Positions 1-11,637 of a DNA stretch of 64,000 nt are shown one piece after another. Source of the DNA: Pachypanchax playfairii (lineage: Eukaryota; Chordata; Actinopteri; Cyprinodontiformes; Aplocheilidae); contig SSNP01000017.1 of NCBI GenBank assembly GCA_006937955.1, forward strand, positions 3,930,283 through 3,994,282, given 5' to 3'. The notes under the pieces were generated by a model. The model made no database searches. It was not told the origin of the DNA and was given only the letters and a program-made list of their open reading frames with translations. The stretch's first letter is position 1, and the number at the start of each line of letters is the position of its first letter. The position numbers were made by a program, and so were the translations under genes.

Positions 1-1733
1 TTGGCTCTTGTTTTTTTTTTTTTTCTTTTTTTTTTCTTTTTACAGTGGCATAGTTGAAAAATGAATATTCAATACTGAGAAAAAGAAGCAAATCTCACAC
101 ATCCTCCATAAAAAGCAAATTAATTACAGCAATTAAATCTTTGTACAAAATGACTTATTTATAGCATCATACCGAACTAACAAAATAACATGTATGAGCA
201 TTGGCAATGCGGTTCAATGTCTTTGATACAATGAATATTTATATACAGTTAGAAGATGTATGATCCACCAATGCCTCAACATGTCAGTACTGTTTGCAGC
301 AAACTCAAAAGGCCATAACGGTGATCCTTGTACTGTTATTTTCTTTTTTATGATAAGTCACAGAATAAAAAAATGGAAAAGTTAATGTCAGACAACTACT
401 TTAGTATTAACAACAATATTACTAATCAATATAATATCATATAATAAAAGTCCATAAGTCATAGTAATAAATACACATATTAAGATTTTTTTTTTTTCCC
501 ATTTTACATGTTCATTAGAATCCCTGTTTGAAGAAATCTTCAAAAGTGTGAAAACACTCATCAAAATGACAGGAACAGATATGACTTGATATCAAAAACT
601 ATTACCAGTGTTTTTCTTCCTTTTACTGAAATACGTACATGCCTTTTGGCAAAACTGAATCAGGTTAGATAAACGAAAAAAAAAAAGAAATCATGAAGTG
701 GAATACTTTAAATACTATATATGCTAATATACAAAATGTAATGTGCCAGGGATCCCAAGAGTCAACAATATTGTTCACCAGTATTCACGTTAGCAAAGTA
801 TATTACAGCAATATTCACACAGTAAGCATAGTTGTTCCATAAAATTCAACATAAATAATGAATCCCCATAAAGTTTCATTCATTCTGTTTGGATTTTATG
901 TTAAATAGCCAACCAAAATTAAAGTCCTCATCCATTACGATAACTAAAATCTTCATTACATGTCTGACTCCATCTCTCCATTTAGACTCATAATGAATCC
1001 TGAGACAAGATACAGTTCATGTGTTTCCCTTCCAAGTTAGTCCTCAGATTTTGTGCTTTAATTCTCGAACTTTGTTGTACAAAACAAAAGTAACATCTGG
1101 AAAATAAACCACTGGAGGAGATATATGATCGTTTTAAGAGGGAGAAGATTTCTTCTAGAGCCAATTGGATCGATTGTGCTTCTACAATTTGCTCAATCAA
1201 ACTGTCTGGTTTGTTTTATGATGGATTCAGCGATCGCTTTATGGCTCTGGTGGGATAAACTCCAGGTAAGATCTAATACCGTCGTTTTATCCAGTTCCAT
1301 CCCCCCAAAAAATAAAAAAACAATGATTTTGTGGGATTTTGATGTCAGTAAAATATATAAAAACTACATCTAGCTTGAGATGGAGCAAAATTTAGTAAAA
1401 AAATAAAAAAATTAAATAAAAAAAAGTTGTGTAACAAAAAGTAACAGAGAAAAAGTAAAATTTTGATTATCTTGTAAAAGAAACAGAGAAGGATGTTCAG
1501 CATTTAGGCACAAGAAAACTGAAATCTAACCCAACAGTAGGTTTGCCGGCTTCAAAAGAAGAACGCTGTTTTGTTAGTGAATGCTCTAAAAGCAAACATA
1601 TCCGAGCATGAGCCTCCTAAAAATGACACGTAAAGAGTAACTAAAATAAAACAGATCATGTATTGACACTGAGGCAGCTTAAAATTGCATGTCTTTTGTT
1701 GAAAGTTGAAAGGAAGGAGGAAGGGCAGGAGGT
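1..1733 (-). other. cadm2: probable 3' UTR of cadm2
   Basis: This AT-rich stretch lies directly downstream of the stop codon on the minus strand and has no recognisable coding exon. CADM2 mRNAs have long 3' UTRs, so much of this is probably transcribed, possibly beyond the window edge. A minus-strand ATTAAA (plus-strand tttaat at 1057-1062) is one possible polyadenylation signal, but nothing in the sequence proves its use. Open frames here are short and look random. Confidence 0.5.
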
Positions 1734-1852
1734 CTAAATGAAGTATTCTTTCTTTTCCTCTGCATGCACATGGTTCCCTTCAGCATTGATGATAGCTGTG
1801 TCAGCGTCAGGGGCATCTTCTGCTCCTTTAGCCTCATGGGTTAGATATGTTC
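1734..1852 (-). CDS. cadm2: cadm2 last coding exon: cytoplasmic tail and stop
   Basis: The acceptor ATTTACAG ends at 1853. The first two bases (GA) complete a Gly codon begun in the previous exon, and the frame stays open to TAG at 1736-1734. The 39-residue tail begins GTYLTHEAKGAEDAPDADTA and ends AEEKKEYFI. In the CADM family the membrane-proximal part binds FERM proteins such as protein 4.1B, and the C-terminal EYFI is a class II PDZ ligand for CASK, syntenin or Mpp proteins. Both segments are intact here. The linker before the end reads NAEGNHVHAEE, whereas mammalian CADM2 has a Ser-Gln-Val-type segment, so this is the variable part of the tail. CADM1 and CADM3 tails are similar, but 'GAEDAPDADTAIINAEG' fits CADM2 best. 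Confidence 0.96.
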
Positions 1853-1941
1853 CTGTAAATATACAGAAACATTAGAGATCCACCAGATGAAAAGTGCAAA
1901 GCTTTTTGGTTGAAGAAAAAAATACAAGTGACCTTTTTTAC

Positions 1942-2064
1942 CTTTATGTCTAGCCAGATATCGTCCAAGTACTATTATCAAACACAAGGTGATGAAGACC
2001 ACGACTGCAACAACACCACCGATTAAAGCGTGGTCAGGTCCATGTTGTCCTAAAGCATTAGGAT
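1942..2064 (-). CDS. cadm2: cadm2 transmembrane exon
   Basis: The acceptor TTTCAG ends at 2065 and the donor AAAG|GTAAAA lies at 1942/1941, leaving a short 89-bp intron before the tail exon. The first two bases (AT) complete GAT (Asp) with the G of the Ig3 exon. The exon encodes the short extracellular stalk DPNALGQHGPDHALIGG, then a hydrophobic helix of Val/Ile/Leu/Phe (about 20 residues), then the stop-transfer run GRYLARHKG. It anchors the receptor as a type I membrane protein, and the basic RYLARHK leads into the protein 4.1-binding segment. Direct joining of this exon to 10764 gives a stalk of only a few residues, which matches the CADM2 form lacking the threonine-rich optional exon. Confidence 0.96.
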
Positions 2065-3185
2065 CTGAAAGGAGACAGTCAGAGATAGAAGAGAAATGAA
2101 GGAACAATTACCAGCAAGATCTTGTGTTACTGTTTTGTGCAGCTGTCAGCGCTGATTAAACAGGACTGAAAATATTTAACTCCTGCAGCTATTCTGAAAA
2201 GAAAAATCAGAATGTAAATTTTATGTTTGCAAACAAAGAACTACGATCTGAAATGAGTTTCTGTCACATTTAGAGGAACCTGCAGCTTTTAGATGCTGAA
2301 CTGTAATCTACCTAAACTGTAATATCACAGGTTGTACATAATAAAACTGCCTGGAATTAACAACATCGATTCAACAAGAAATCTAAAGGCTAGCCCTTGA
2401 GAAATGTTTTGGTCATTTTACTAAAGACTACATGCACATCTTTTATGTTTTCTTTTTTTTCTCATTCGAAAGCTCTACAGCTTAGGGTTAAGTTTTTTTT
2501 TAATGTTATTTAACAGAAGGCCTCCTAAGGGCAGAACAAAAGCTGGGTGTTTCTCAGACTGGAGCATAATTTGGTGTCTGTCCTGTAAGAATCTGTGGGT
2601 GGTTGTTTCTTTACTCGGTACCTCTTGTGCTCTCATTATCTCAAGCTGATGAATGGCTATGTCTTGTGCACAGTTTTGCAGAGTGACCTGGGAAATAACA
2701 GCATGGGATTTTTCCACAAACCATGTAATGTAATGCAGCCTTCACTTTCAGCATCCTAAAATGTGACACTTAAAAAATGAAGTTGTGAAACATGCAATGA
2801 TTCTAAATCCTACGGATCATAAGGAAAGTACTGATTTATTTTTTTCTAATCAGAGTCTCACAAGCAAACAAATAAGGATTTGAAACAATGTATCTGTGAA
2901 AGCATTAAGCAGATTTTGGTAGCGAGCTGTTCCAGGTGTACCCCCCCCCACTCCCATGACCCTGAACACGCAGGTATAGGGAATGAATGGATAGATGATT
3001 TTGTTTGCATGTTGATGGATATAATGATCTGCAGACATGAATTCACTGTCAGCCCTGTAATCTCATGACCGCCACAGAAATAAACATTGTTTAGGGTTTT
3101 TTACTAAGTGCTTCCATGTTTTAGAACAATAAAATAAATAAATAAACCTGCCCAAACACGCTGAGTAAATATTCACATTTGCAAA

Positions 3186-3747
3186 TGTAGACAGAATTGT
3201 TGGTACCCTTCAATTAAAGAAAGAACTTAAACAATTGTCATTGGAAATAATTGGAATCTGACAGAAGTATTAATAATAAACAATGACTGACTATCAGTCT
3301 GTGACAATCTGACAGTGCTTTTGTATTATGATTCCACAAAATAATGATAAAAACGAATGAAACTGGCCTGAACAAAATTGATGGATCTTTAATATTTTAT
3401 TGCAAAACCTTTAGAGAAAATCACTGCAGTCAAACTATTTCGGTAACTCTCAGCGAGACTTCTGCACCTGTCGACAGGTATTTTGGCTCAGTCCTCATGA
3501 GCAAACTGTTCCAGCTGTCTCAGGTTTGAAGGGTTTTTTCTCCAGACTGCATGTTTCAGCTCCTTCCACTGACACTCAATAAGATTTGGATCTGGGTTCA
3601 TAGAAGGACGCTTCAGAATAGTCCAATGTTTTGTTCTTAGTCATTCTTAGTATTTTTAGCTGTGTGTTTTGGGTCATTGTCCTGTTGGAGGACCCCTGAC
3701 TTGTGACTGACACTAAGCTTTCTGACACTGAGCAGCACATTTTGCTC
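3186..3747 (-). mobile_element. Tc1/mariner-type DNA transposon relic
   Basis: Translated on the minus strand, the segment gives the C-terminal half of a Tc1-like DD34E transposase. It has VLQQDNDPKHTAKN, with the second catalytic Asp, then WTILKRPSMNPDPNLIE, with the catalytic Glu in the usual NP-IE context, then WKELKHAVW and a tail ending FAIKY-stop. The non-coding end (3186-3260) carries 'TTGTTGGTACCCTT', a typical sub-terminal sequence of fish Tc1 elements. The 5' half of the element is gone: similarity stops near 3747. The boundaries are approximate because no intact inverted repeats or TA duplication could be placed. Confidence 0.8.
3389..3700 (-). pseudogene. broken Tc1-like transposase, C-terminal part
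   Basis: The reading frame is dead. It carries an in-frame TAA after the DNDPKHTAK region, a frame change before WTILKRP, and a TGA at 3490-3488 replacing the Trp normally found in the 'EDWAKIP' motif. The natural stop codon (TAA, 3391-3389) after 'AIKY' is kept. The catalytic Asp and Glu motifs remain legible, so the family call is firm even though the coordinates of the intact part are approximate. It lies in the same orientation as cadm2 and would be spliced out with the intron. Confidence 0.75.
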
Positions 3748-5018
3748 AATTGATTCCGATCAAAAAGTCAGTTTAGTTTAAACTATCAAATTATTTCCAA
3801 TATTTTCAAAAGATTCTAGTTTGTTTTGAAAAAAAAAATGTATTGAACCAAATTCGAAAAGCAATGTCTAATTTTGATCATGAATTGATTTTCAGTAAAT
3901 TTTAAATTATTATAAGATTAGATTAGTCCATTTCAATTTATTTCAAGTTATTTCTGTGAAAAGTGTGTGTTTATTTTTTCTCTAAGCCTTTAATGCATCA
4001 TGGTCACTACAGCAAATAGTTATTCAAAAGCTGCTTTTTTGTAAATATTTGGGTATTTCTGGTTTATTTCACACAAGCTCTCACATTAGACTTCAGCGTG
4101 TCGCTCTATAGACTGACACCTACTGGTAGTGCATATTTGTTTGAAAAACTGTTATTAGAATAATCCTATAAATACAATAATCCACACCAGTTTTCGAAAC
4201 TAGTTTCATAGTAAAAACACACGTTGTCCACCTGAAAAAGCACCTGTTAGAAAGGTTTTTGCTATTAAAGGGAAGTGCCGACAAAGTTATAAATGTATAA
4301 TATTATAAAATAGTATTTTAAAATGTATTATTTAATTCATAATAATAAATAAGAACGGTTAAGAGAAAAATCTAGATTAAGATTAAAAATCTTATAATTT
4401 GTTGAAGGAAAGGGTGACAACAATTTTGTCCACATGTGTAAGAAATTTCTTGGTCTTTACACACAGCAAAAAACAAATAAACAAACAACAAAACCCAAAA
4501 ACCAGAACGCTACTCTGTTTCCAACCACTCTTGTGTAGACACAATCTCACATAGTTTAATCATAAACTCACACATTACAGGTACAGATACCCCAAAAAGT
4601 ATCATGTAACATAAACTTTTGTAATCTCATTAAAAATATATATTACACATAGTGATAACATCTATAGTATTGTAAAGATAAATGTTTTAAAGGAAGTATG
4701 TGATCAGATATTTGCAAAATTTTATATTCGCTTGGTCAAAAACTATCACAGAAATAATACTGAGCCCAGTTCATCTCAGACAGAACCGTCTATTTCATTG
4801 GACAAAGACAAACTAAAAGAGAAACACACTATGTGATATGTTATGTGGTCCATGACATGATTGAAGAGAAAGCATCTGGTGTCAGCTGAACGAGCATCCA
4901 TGCATGTTGATAATTTGGCTCATGCAGGGTGAGGCCATGATGTGCCCTGACCCAGAGCCAGATCCAGCATCACACACACTAAGTTTGACTGGCAATGGTC
5001 ATTTACTTGGATATTTAC

Positions 5019-5045
5019 CTGTTGTTGGCCCTGGAAAATCTTTGG
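5019..5045 (-). CDS. cadm2: candidate 27-nt cassette exon in the cadm2 stalk
   Basis: On the minus strand a pyrimidine-rich tract (about 5060-5100) leads to an acceptor CAACAG ending at 5046, then 27 nt, then a good donor CAG|GTAAAT at 5019/5018. The segment is a multiple of three and phase 1 at both ends, so it can be included or skipped between the Ig3 exon (10764) and the membrane exon (2064) without breaking the frame. Included, it would insert AKDFPGPTT ahead of DPNALGQ. That is a Pro/Thr-containing extension of the stalk, where CADM genes commonly carry optional, O-glycosylated exons. No homologous peptide is recalled, so this is inference from splice geometry and position. A chance match is possible. 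Confidence 0.42.
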
Positions 5046-8000
5046 CTGTTGCCATGGTTGCAGTCAATGACAGCAGTAAAGGAAGACGAGTGGAACAACA
5101 CCATGATAAAAAAGGTGACCACAACATTCAAAGTAAAACATAAAAAGTTAGCATGATCTTAGCTTGGGGTGCAAAAGGGGCAGAAAGTGAAGCTTATTAT
5201 CAGAACAAAATGTGTGATTAACTCGATTCTGGGGGAATATTTTCTTGCTGAGCAGCACAGGATGTTGAAAATATAATTCTCTTCTCTCTTACTGTAGTAA
5301 TTTGTCTGGCACTCTGGAGCTAAGCTGCCTGGGATTTAGTCCAAGCTTTACTTCCTTTACTTAATGACATCACCTTGAAATACATTTGCACAAAAGTTTG
5401 TTCAGTGCACCTTAAAATGAAAGAGTAACAATCTTTTTTCTGCCTTCTTAAGAGTCATCTTAAAGCGACAGACAGGACCAAGGCAGAAATGTTTTAAAAT
5501 GCGCATCTATTCTTAGAACCGTGCACTTCTGGACACAGATCTCTAGTTATTCCTGGAATCTTCTGGAACCACTCTCCAAGTTTATGGGTTCACAACCCTC
5601 AGAGCTCCAAATACCATTAGCACTACTTCTATTTTCCACATTGTTGTTCTACTTCCTCTTTTAGCTACTGACATTTACAAGCATCTCCTGTTGGTTATTT
5701 CTTAATATTGTTTACCATCTCAGAAAATCTCACTAAATTTATGCTCTTTTGTTCCCTATTTCTGCATTAGGTTATAAGGTGTGTCCCATTTTGACCAAAA
5801 ACTTTTTAATCAGTTATTCCCACATACTGTTTCAGCCTCTTGGTAACACCATTCTACATATAAAGTATCTGCCCGCTACACTCTGCTGTAGCCTCTGTGA
5901 TGTCTTCTAACATTCAAACCTCTATAATGAACACTTTTAATGTTGGAAATAAATATCAAGAATAGAAAAAAAATAACTTTCTTTTGTCACAATAACACTT
6001 CTAAAAGCTTTTTAAAATGGGATGCATCCCAATTCTGAGTTACCTTAATGCTTTGACCATCATAATACCAAAACCATTTTCATTGTATTTATCCTCTCAT
6101 ATCTGCAAATGGTTTTTATGGCTAAGGAAGATGAAGTCATACACAAACACAACAATATAGAAATTCAGACACTGAAGCCTATGAAACAAACATCTTTGGT
6201 AAACATTCCAACATTATTGTCCCTTCATCAGTTTGCTGTGGTGGTAGAAGCCTTTGAGCATAAAAGACTAAGCAATTCAATGTTTTCTATTTTCTGCTTC
6301 GTCTTTGTGCAGTGGTTTACAAACAGTAAATAAATGATGTGGTATCTTATTCCTGCAATGTCTGAACAAATCTGAAATAGTAAGGAACCAATTCTGCTTA
6401 CAAAAAAAGGGAAAGTGAAAAGGAAAGCGCACTGAATTCATCAAGTAAAACAATGCTATTTTCTAGCTCAAAGCTTGGCTGTTAGCCCATCAATCATCAG
6501 CTGTATGCTCAGTATATTGTTGGTGGATTGGGGGGTGGGGGGGGGGGGCTTGTGCAAGTGTACCTGTGAATGCAGCTGTGACTTCCTAAACCTGATGTGG
6601 TAATGTCTGAATTGGAAGACTTGAAGAGTGAATGTAGGGGGTTAGGAGTGAGGAAGTGTGGGAGCTGAAGATGGAGGCATAGTTGATGACGCTTGCTAAA
6701 TTAAATAAACAAATAATGTTTTATGCAAGCAGACTCGCTATGGGAAAACCTGCACGACAATTAAACTGTACAAATCGATTACAGAGCAAAAAAAGATGAC
6801 GGTTAATTCTTGTTTTTACATCCTAGGTAAAATACACTCAAACAAAAAATGCAAATATGATCAAATATAATAGCGGCACAACTTTCTCAAACTCTGAATA
6901 AATACATTTTAACAATATTTTTGGATAATGGATGAGTTGTGCGTTCATAATTTATTTTTACATCTTTGTGTTTTGCACTTGGTTATAGTTTGTCAAAGAA
7001 AACAGACCTACAAAAGAGATAATGGCACATGTGTCATACGTGTTCAAGTAAAACTGAATCAGTGACCTAGAAAAGTGAAGCTAAAAGATAAGAAGTGGCC
7101 TAAAGTTTCACTAATGGATGTGTATTTAACTGAAGTATAACTGTTACTAGTTTCTCTGATATGTTAAATGCAATTTTTCTTTGGCGTGTCTATGACAATT
7201 TATTAAAGAGGATCATTTCACAGTAATAAATTGTGGCAGATGGGCGACATTTATGACTTCTCAGCTTTCCTGTCATTAGTAAATTAGGTTTAGAATCAGA
7301 GATGATCCAAAAAGACCAAGCGTGTATTCAGCCAGACAGAATGTAGCTCTGAAGAATGAGTGTCATCATCAGGAAATGAGCCTATCTCACACATCTCTTA
7401 CCTGCTTGACTCAATTTTTCATTATCCCTAGCAACCAGAGTCTTTGTATTTAGTCTGATGTGGCTGCTGAATGTTTCAGGCTATTTTTTCCTCTGTGTAT
7501 TTTATAAAGGATTAATAACAGCTTCTAAGCACGTATAAATCTCCAAGTTTCTATTAAAGTTGAACAAATATAAATATCTTAAGTTTGACTGTGAAATGAG
7601 TTGAATAAAACTTGAAACCACCACTAAATATTAAAATGTGATACAGACTAGCCTGACATTACTTTCATTACTGCCATTTGAAGTACAGTCTGTACTATAC
7701 GCTAAGAGCAAAAATGTGTCACTTTCCCTTTTCTTCGGTTTTTATTTTCTCTTCCCAAAACTCTGTATTTCACTTCTCAAAACAAAAATCCTGCCATGCA
7801 TCAATTAACTGTTTGTAAGTCAGAAAACCCTGCTGTGCTGGGACAAGTCATTCCCAGATACGCTGCACTCCTGTGTAACACTGTTTAATTAGCAAAAATG
7901 AAAACAAAGAATTCCATGTTGAATTTAAATATTTTGTCCTTGTTTTTTTTTTTTTTTTTTTGTTGTTATTTTTATTTTCTGTTCTTGGTTGTTTTTTTAA

Positions 8001-10763
8001 ATTTTTTTTATAAATGTTATGAATACATGTGGTTGAGGCTGTAATACATTTCTTAACGTATATCTTCATTTTCTCTGTTTGTTTAAGAATAAATCTCTTT
8101 TACAGAAATTAACAAATAAAAACTAATCGTGCTTTCATCTCTTTCCTCACAACACAAGTTCAGACGTCTTTATAAGTAATGATGTAAGTAAACCGTTGTA
8201 GGTAATCTTGAGTTAGACCGCTATATGCTAATGCAATATATGAAAGTGGGTTTTGAAATATGAGCATTGAAAATGTGCTGAGGCACAAAATTCATTGCTG
8301 ACTATCTGTACAGATCTTTTAGATTTCAAGTTTTCATCCACATTAACAAATAAAATAGAGAAAACTAATAACCCTCAAAAATCAAATTACTATCAAAAAC
8401 ATTCATATATGCTTTATGAATTTGACACTGTAATAGACCATTCAAGAGCATTTGCATATTTTAACTTAATTAATACAACACATTCATGTTAGTGCAGACC
8501 ATTTAGCAAACTATAAAACAGATGTGAGGCTGCTGTTGTCATTTATTTTGAATACTCGTGGTCTGAGATACCAAGAATCCCAGAATATGTTACAACCAAT
8601 TCAACTGTTTCCCTTTAAGAGGTTTTAAATTTGACTCAAAACACCAAAAGGTTTGATGTTATGAGATAATAAAGTTACAGCTGTCGGGAAACTTTAATGT
8701 TGTTAATAACACATACGTTATTTCTACTTCACCAACAATAAACTGAAGTTAAATTGCAGTTTCCTCAAAGAAGGCAAGATATTTTAATTTTGCTCATAAT
8801 GAACATAAAAACCTGTCACATTATTATTTGATACTACCAGGACTTAATCAGCTGTTTCTAGCAGGCTTCAGTCAACTTGTTGGACTATTTTAAAACTAAA
8901 CTAAACTAAAAACTAATTTATATTACCTTATTATTAACATACATGTTGTATCATCCTTCAAAAATAAATAAAATGACTAAGTAAATTATTATAATTATAG
9001 ATTTTTGGTTAAAGCATGTGGAAAAAATGAAAATGTTCAAGTATTTTCTTCTGGACTTATACCAACAATATCTGGATGTTTTTCTGCTCCAAAACACTTT
9101 GATTTAATGGAGCTGTTAACCTCAGAAATAACAGATAAATGTATCTACTATCTGTCTGGTCTGCTTTACTCATCAGGGTCATGTGACCTTCGGATTGTTA
9201 TACCCACCCAATGTAAAGAAAAACAGACTCACACTGAATCTGTATCTCTCTTATCTTTAAGATGAACAAAGTGTTTAATAAACATCAGGTTTTTTTTAAA
9301 TCTCATTTAAGAATCACATCAGATCCACAAGTATCACAGTGAATGTAAAATTGTACATGCTCAAGCTGCCAGAGGCAGAAAAATATGAAGCACATTCTCT
9401 CTCCCAGCTTGTTACAGTCTGATGGATAATCACCAGCACCTATATGACAGTGAAATAATCCCTGCTGGATAATGATTTACATTACCACATTACTCAGTCA
9501 GAATGTATAAAAACACTATCAGTCTGCATGTGAGATTTGGAATAATTAAGCTGGTGCTTTTTAACAGATTTTTTTTGGGTTAGCATCTGGCCTGGTCTTC
9601 TTATTGTTACACTTTTTTAAATTGATTGTTTTCAGGAACTGTAGTTTAATTTAGATACTTTATCTGGGTTAAAATAAACCCTTTGACAACACTAACCACA
9701 GGTTAGAAGGCATATTTCTTCTTTTGGCAGGCAGCTTTTCCTCTACTTTCCTAATTATCACAGTGGTGCTTCCCACAACAGCAGTATCACCCATAGAGTT
9801 CACGTCTCCTCGGCTCTATATTTCCAGTTTTACACAGTCAGACTCCTCAATTAAAGCCAAATAATAAACTACATAAATAGATGTTTCTTATTATTGTTAA
9901 AATAGACGGATGGAGACATTTTATAATCTTGAGATGATTTCTTGTTAAAATAGCTGTTAGCTTTTAATCCCAAGAAAACTAACTTCATTGAAAACACCAT
10001 AATAAAAATCTTTCAGCCATCAGACCATTTCTCTTCAATGTCATTTTTGTTCCTCATTACTTTAAAAAATATAAATCAGGTTTGTAATGTTTCCACAGTA
10101 TTTGCTTTAAAGTTGTTACTTTTTAGACAAAATAAATATTTGCATACATAACTGTGTTTACAGTCGGCATCATCAGTACCAAAATTCTTCATTTATAGAA
10201 CTGTAGTTCATGCATGACATTACAGGCATAAGGAGGAGAACATTAGTTCCAGTCAATTGAGTATAATTTGAGTAGATCATGATGAATGTGTAATTGCACC
10301 TTACTCTATCCACTATACTGATAAATTAGTAATTTATTTCAGATGACTGTTATTGGTCTTTTAATGTTACAGTTGATCTTAAAGAGGAAATGTGTTGATT
10401 CTGCTGAAATCTCAGCAGGAATCTGCAAAAGACAAGACTGGTTTGTTTTAACTGTAATGTATGAACCAGTTTAATTACACTGGTTTATTATATGACTGGC
10501 AGATCATCAAGATGCTGAGCTTTGTGATCTTTAGTTAAAAGCTGTTTATAACTAACTGGCAGGTATTACTGCCTTGTGATCACATTGATTTATTAGGTTT
10601 TTATTTACTGACTCCGTACCAATTGAATGTATGTTAGTCATTTGTTTGTCTTTGTAATGAACATAATCTTTGAGTCAATACACAATGGGTTGTAAACCTG
10701 TGCATGCGAAGCCACAAGGAAATTGACAATATGCAAAGAAGCAGCCCTTAGTGAGGTACCCAC

Positions 10764-10942
10764 CATAAACAAACAGTATGTATTCAGCAAAGCTGGTCCC
10801 CATGTGGTTACTGGCCTCACAGCGGTATGTGCCATTGTCTGTTTTGTTTAGTGTGGTGATGGTTAGTTCTCTGCCCTCCACAATCATACGCTCTATGTCT
10901 GGCAGCTCTCCTCCATCTTTAGACCACAACACTGGTTCAGGT
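10764..10942 (-). CDS. cadm2: cadm2 exon: C-terminal half of Ig3
   Basis: The acceptor TGTCTGCAG ends at 10943 after a T-rich tract, and the donor TATG|GTGGGT is at 10764/10763. The first base completes an Ile codon (AT|A) and the last G opens an Asp codon. The exon encodes PEPVLWSKDGGELPDIERM, with the Ig core Trp, then GRELTI and LNKTDNGTYRCEASN, with the second Ig Cys in the D-G-Y-C motif and a possible N-glycosylation site at NKT, and ends AEYILFVY. This is the third, membrane-proximal C2-type Ig domain, which in the family supports lateral (cis) assembly. 179 bp. Confidence 0.96.
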
Positions 10943-11100
10943 CTGCAGACAAAAAAAAAAAACAATTAATTGCTTAAAGTGTTATCTTGTTTCCTGGGAT
11001 TTCCAAATTAACAGCGTAAATAAAAATACAAATGAACAGGAATCCGTCCTGTTTTAGCAGTTTGCACACAAGATGTTGCTGTGAATAAAATCTGTCTTAC

Positions 11101-11191
11101 ATGGGGTTGCCTATGGAAACACATTCCAGTTTAAAGTACTGTCCTTCCTGTGGGATAATCAGTGAATGTGTGATCTCCAGCTGGGGAGGAT
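11101..11191 (-). CDS. cadm2: cadm2 exon: N-terminal half of Ig3
   Basis: The acceptor ATTTGCAG ends at 11192 and the donor CCCAT|GTAAGA is at 11101/11100. It enters with two bases (T|AT = Tyr) and leaves with two (AT|A = Ile). It encodes PPQLEITHSLIIPQEGQYF then KLECVSIGNP, where the Cys is the first cysteine of Ig3. The 158-bp intron to the next exon is short. At 91 bp it is the only exon here that leaves in phase 2, the same Ig3 split seen in other CADM genes. Confidence 0.95.
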
Positions 11192-11478
11192 CTGCAAATA
11201 AGAAACAAAAATCCAATGTTACAGCAGTACTGTGTGTTAGAGGCTTGAATTTTAACACTGACAAAATACAGAAGTGCTTGGCTCTTTACCCCATGGGTAG
11301 CTTTTTGCTCTAGCCCATATTCATGTTCTGTTTTAGTTCTAATCCCTCACCTGCAAACTAATCCTACACTAATCCAGAACAAATGCAAAGCTAAACATGC
11401 AAATATAAATGTAATTCCAGTCCTACTTTTTCTTTGCAGTGATAATCTTACACCTTATCCCGTTATGATTGGACTCAC

Positions 11479-11637
11479 AGTGGACCTCCAGGACCTCAGT
11501 TGTCATGTAGGGCTTGGACAGAGATACATGCTCCACACTGCAGGTGTAAGCGACACCATCATCCCGTTTGTCTACTTGAAACTGGAGGCTACTCCTTATT
11601 GTAAAGGATTTTCCTGTAGCATTGACCTCCAAAGTCC
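11479..11637 (-). CDS. cadm2: cadm2 exon: C-terminal half of Ig2
   Basis: The acceptor CACTGCAG ends at 11638 and the donor CCACT|GTGAGT is at 11479/11478. It encodes GTLEVNATGKSFTIRSSL, then FQVDKRDDGVAYTCSVEH, with the second Ig2 cysteine in the D-G-x-Y-x-C motif, then a strand ending TTEVLEVH. NAT is a potential N-glycosylation site. The Leu-Glu-Val-Asn linker differs from the Tyr-Leu-Lys-Glu-type linker of mammalian CADM2, so this loop is divergent. 159 bp, phase 1 in and out. Confidence 0.95.

Larger units (their letters stand above)
2065..10763 (-). other. cadm2: cadm2 intron between Ig3 and transmembrane exons (8.7 kb)
   Basis: The intron is GT-AG (donor 10763-10762, acceptor ending 2065). 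It holds a Tc1-like relic (3186-3747), a candidate 27-nt cassette exon (5019-5045), homopolymers such as the poly-C near 2941 and poly-G near 6540, and a 22-nt poly-T near 7940. Mammalian CADM2 has an optional Thr-rich stalk exon (about 40 residues) in this intron. I looked for a Thr/Pro-rich counterpart on the minus strand and found only the short candidate at 5019-5045. No other gene is recognisable. Confidence 0.8.

Noticed and set aside
2475..2717. Minus-strand frame with a short Thr run, considered as the missing Thr-rich stalk exon
   Set aside because: No acceptor/donor pair gives a phase-1 in and phase-1 out segment, and its composition does not resemble the CADM2 stalk exon.
10638..10835. 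Minus-strand frame overlapping the Ig3 exon in another frame
   Set aside because: It is a shadow of the real exon at 10764-10942, whose frame carries the Ig motifs.
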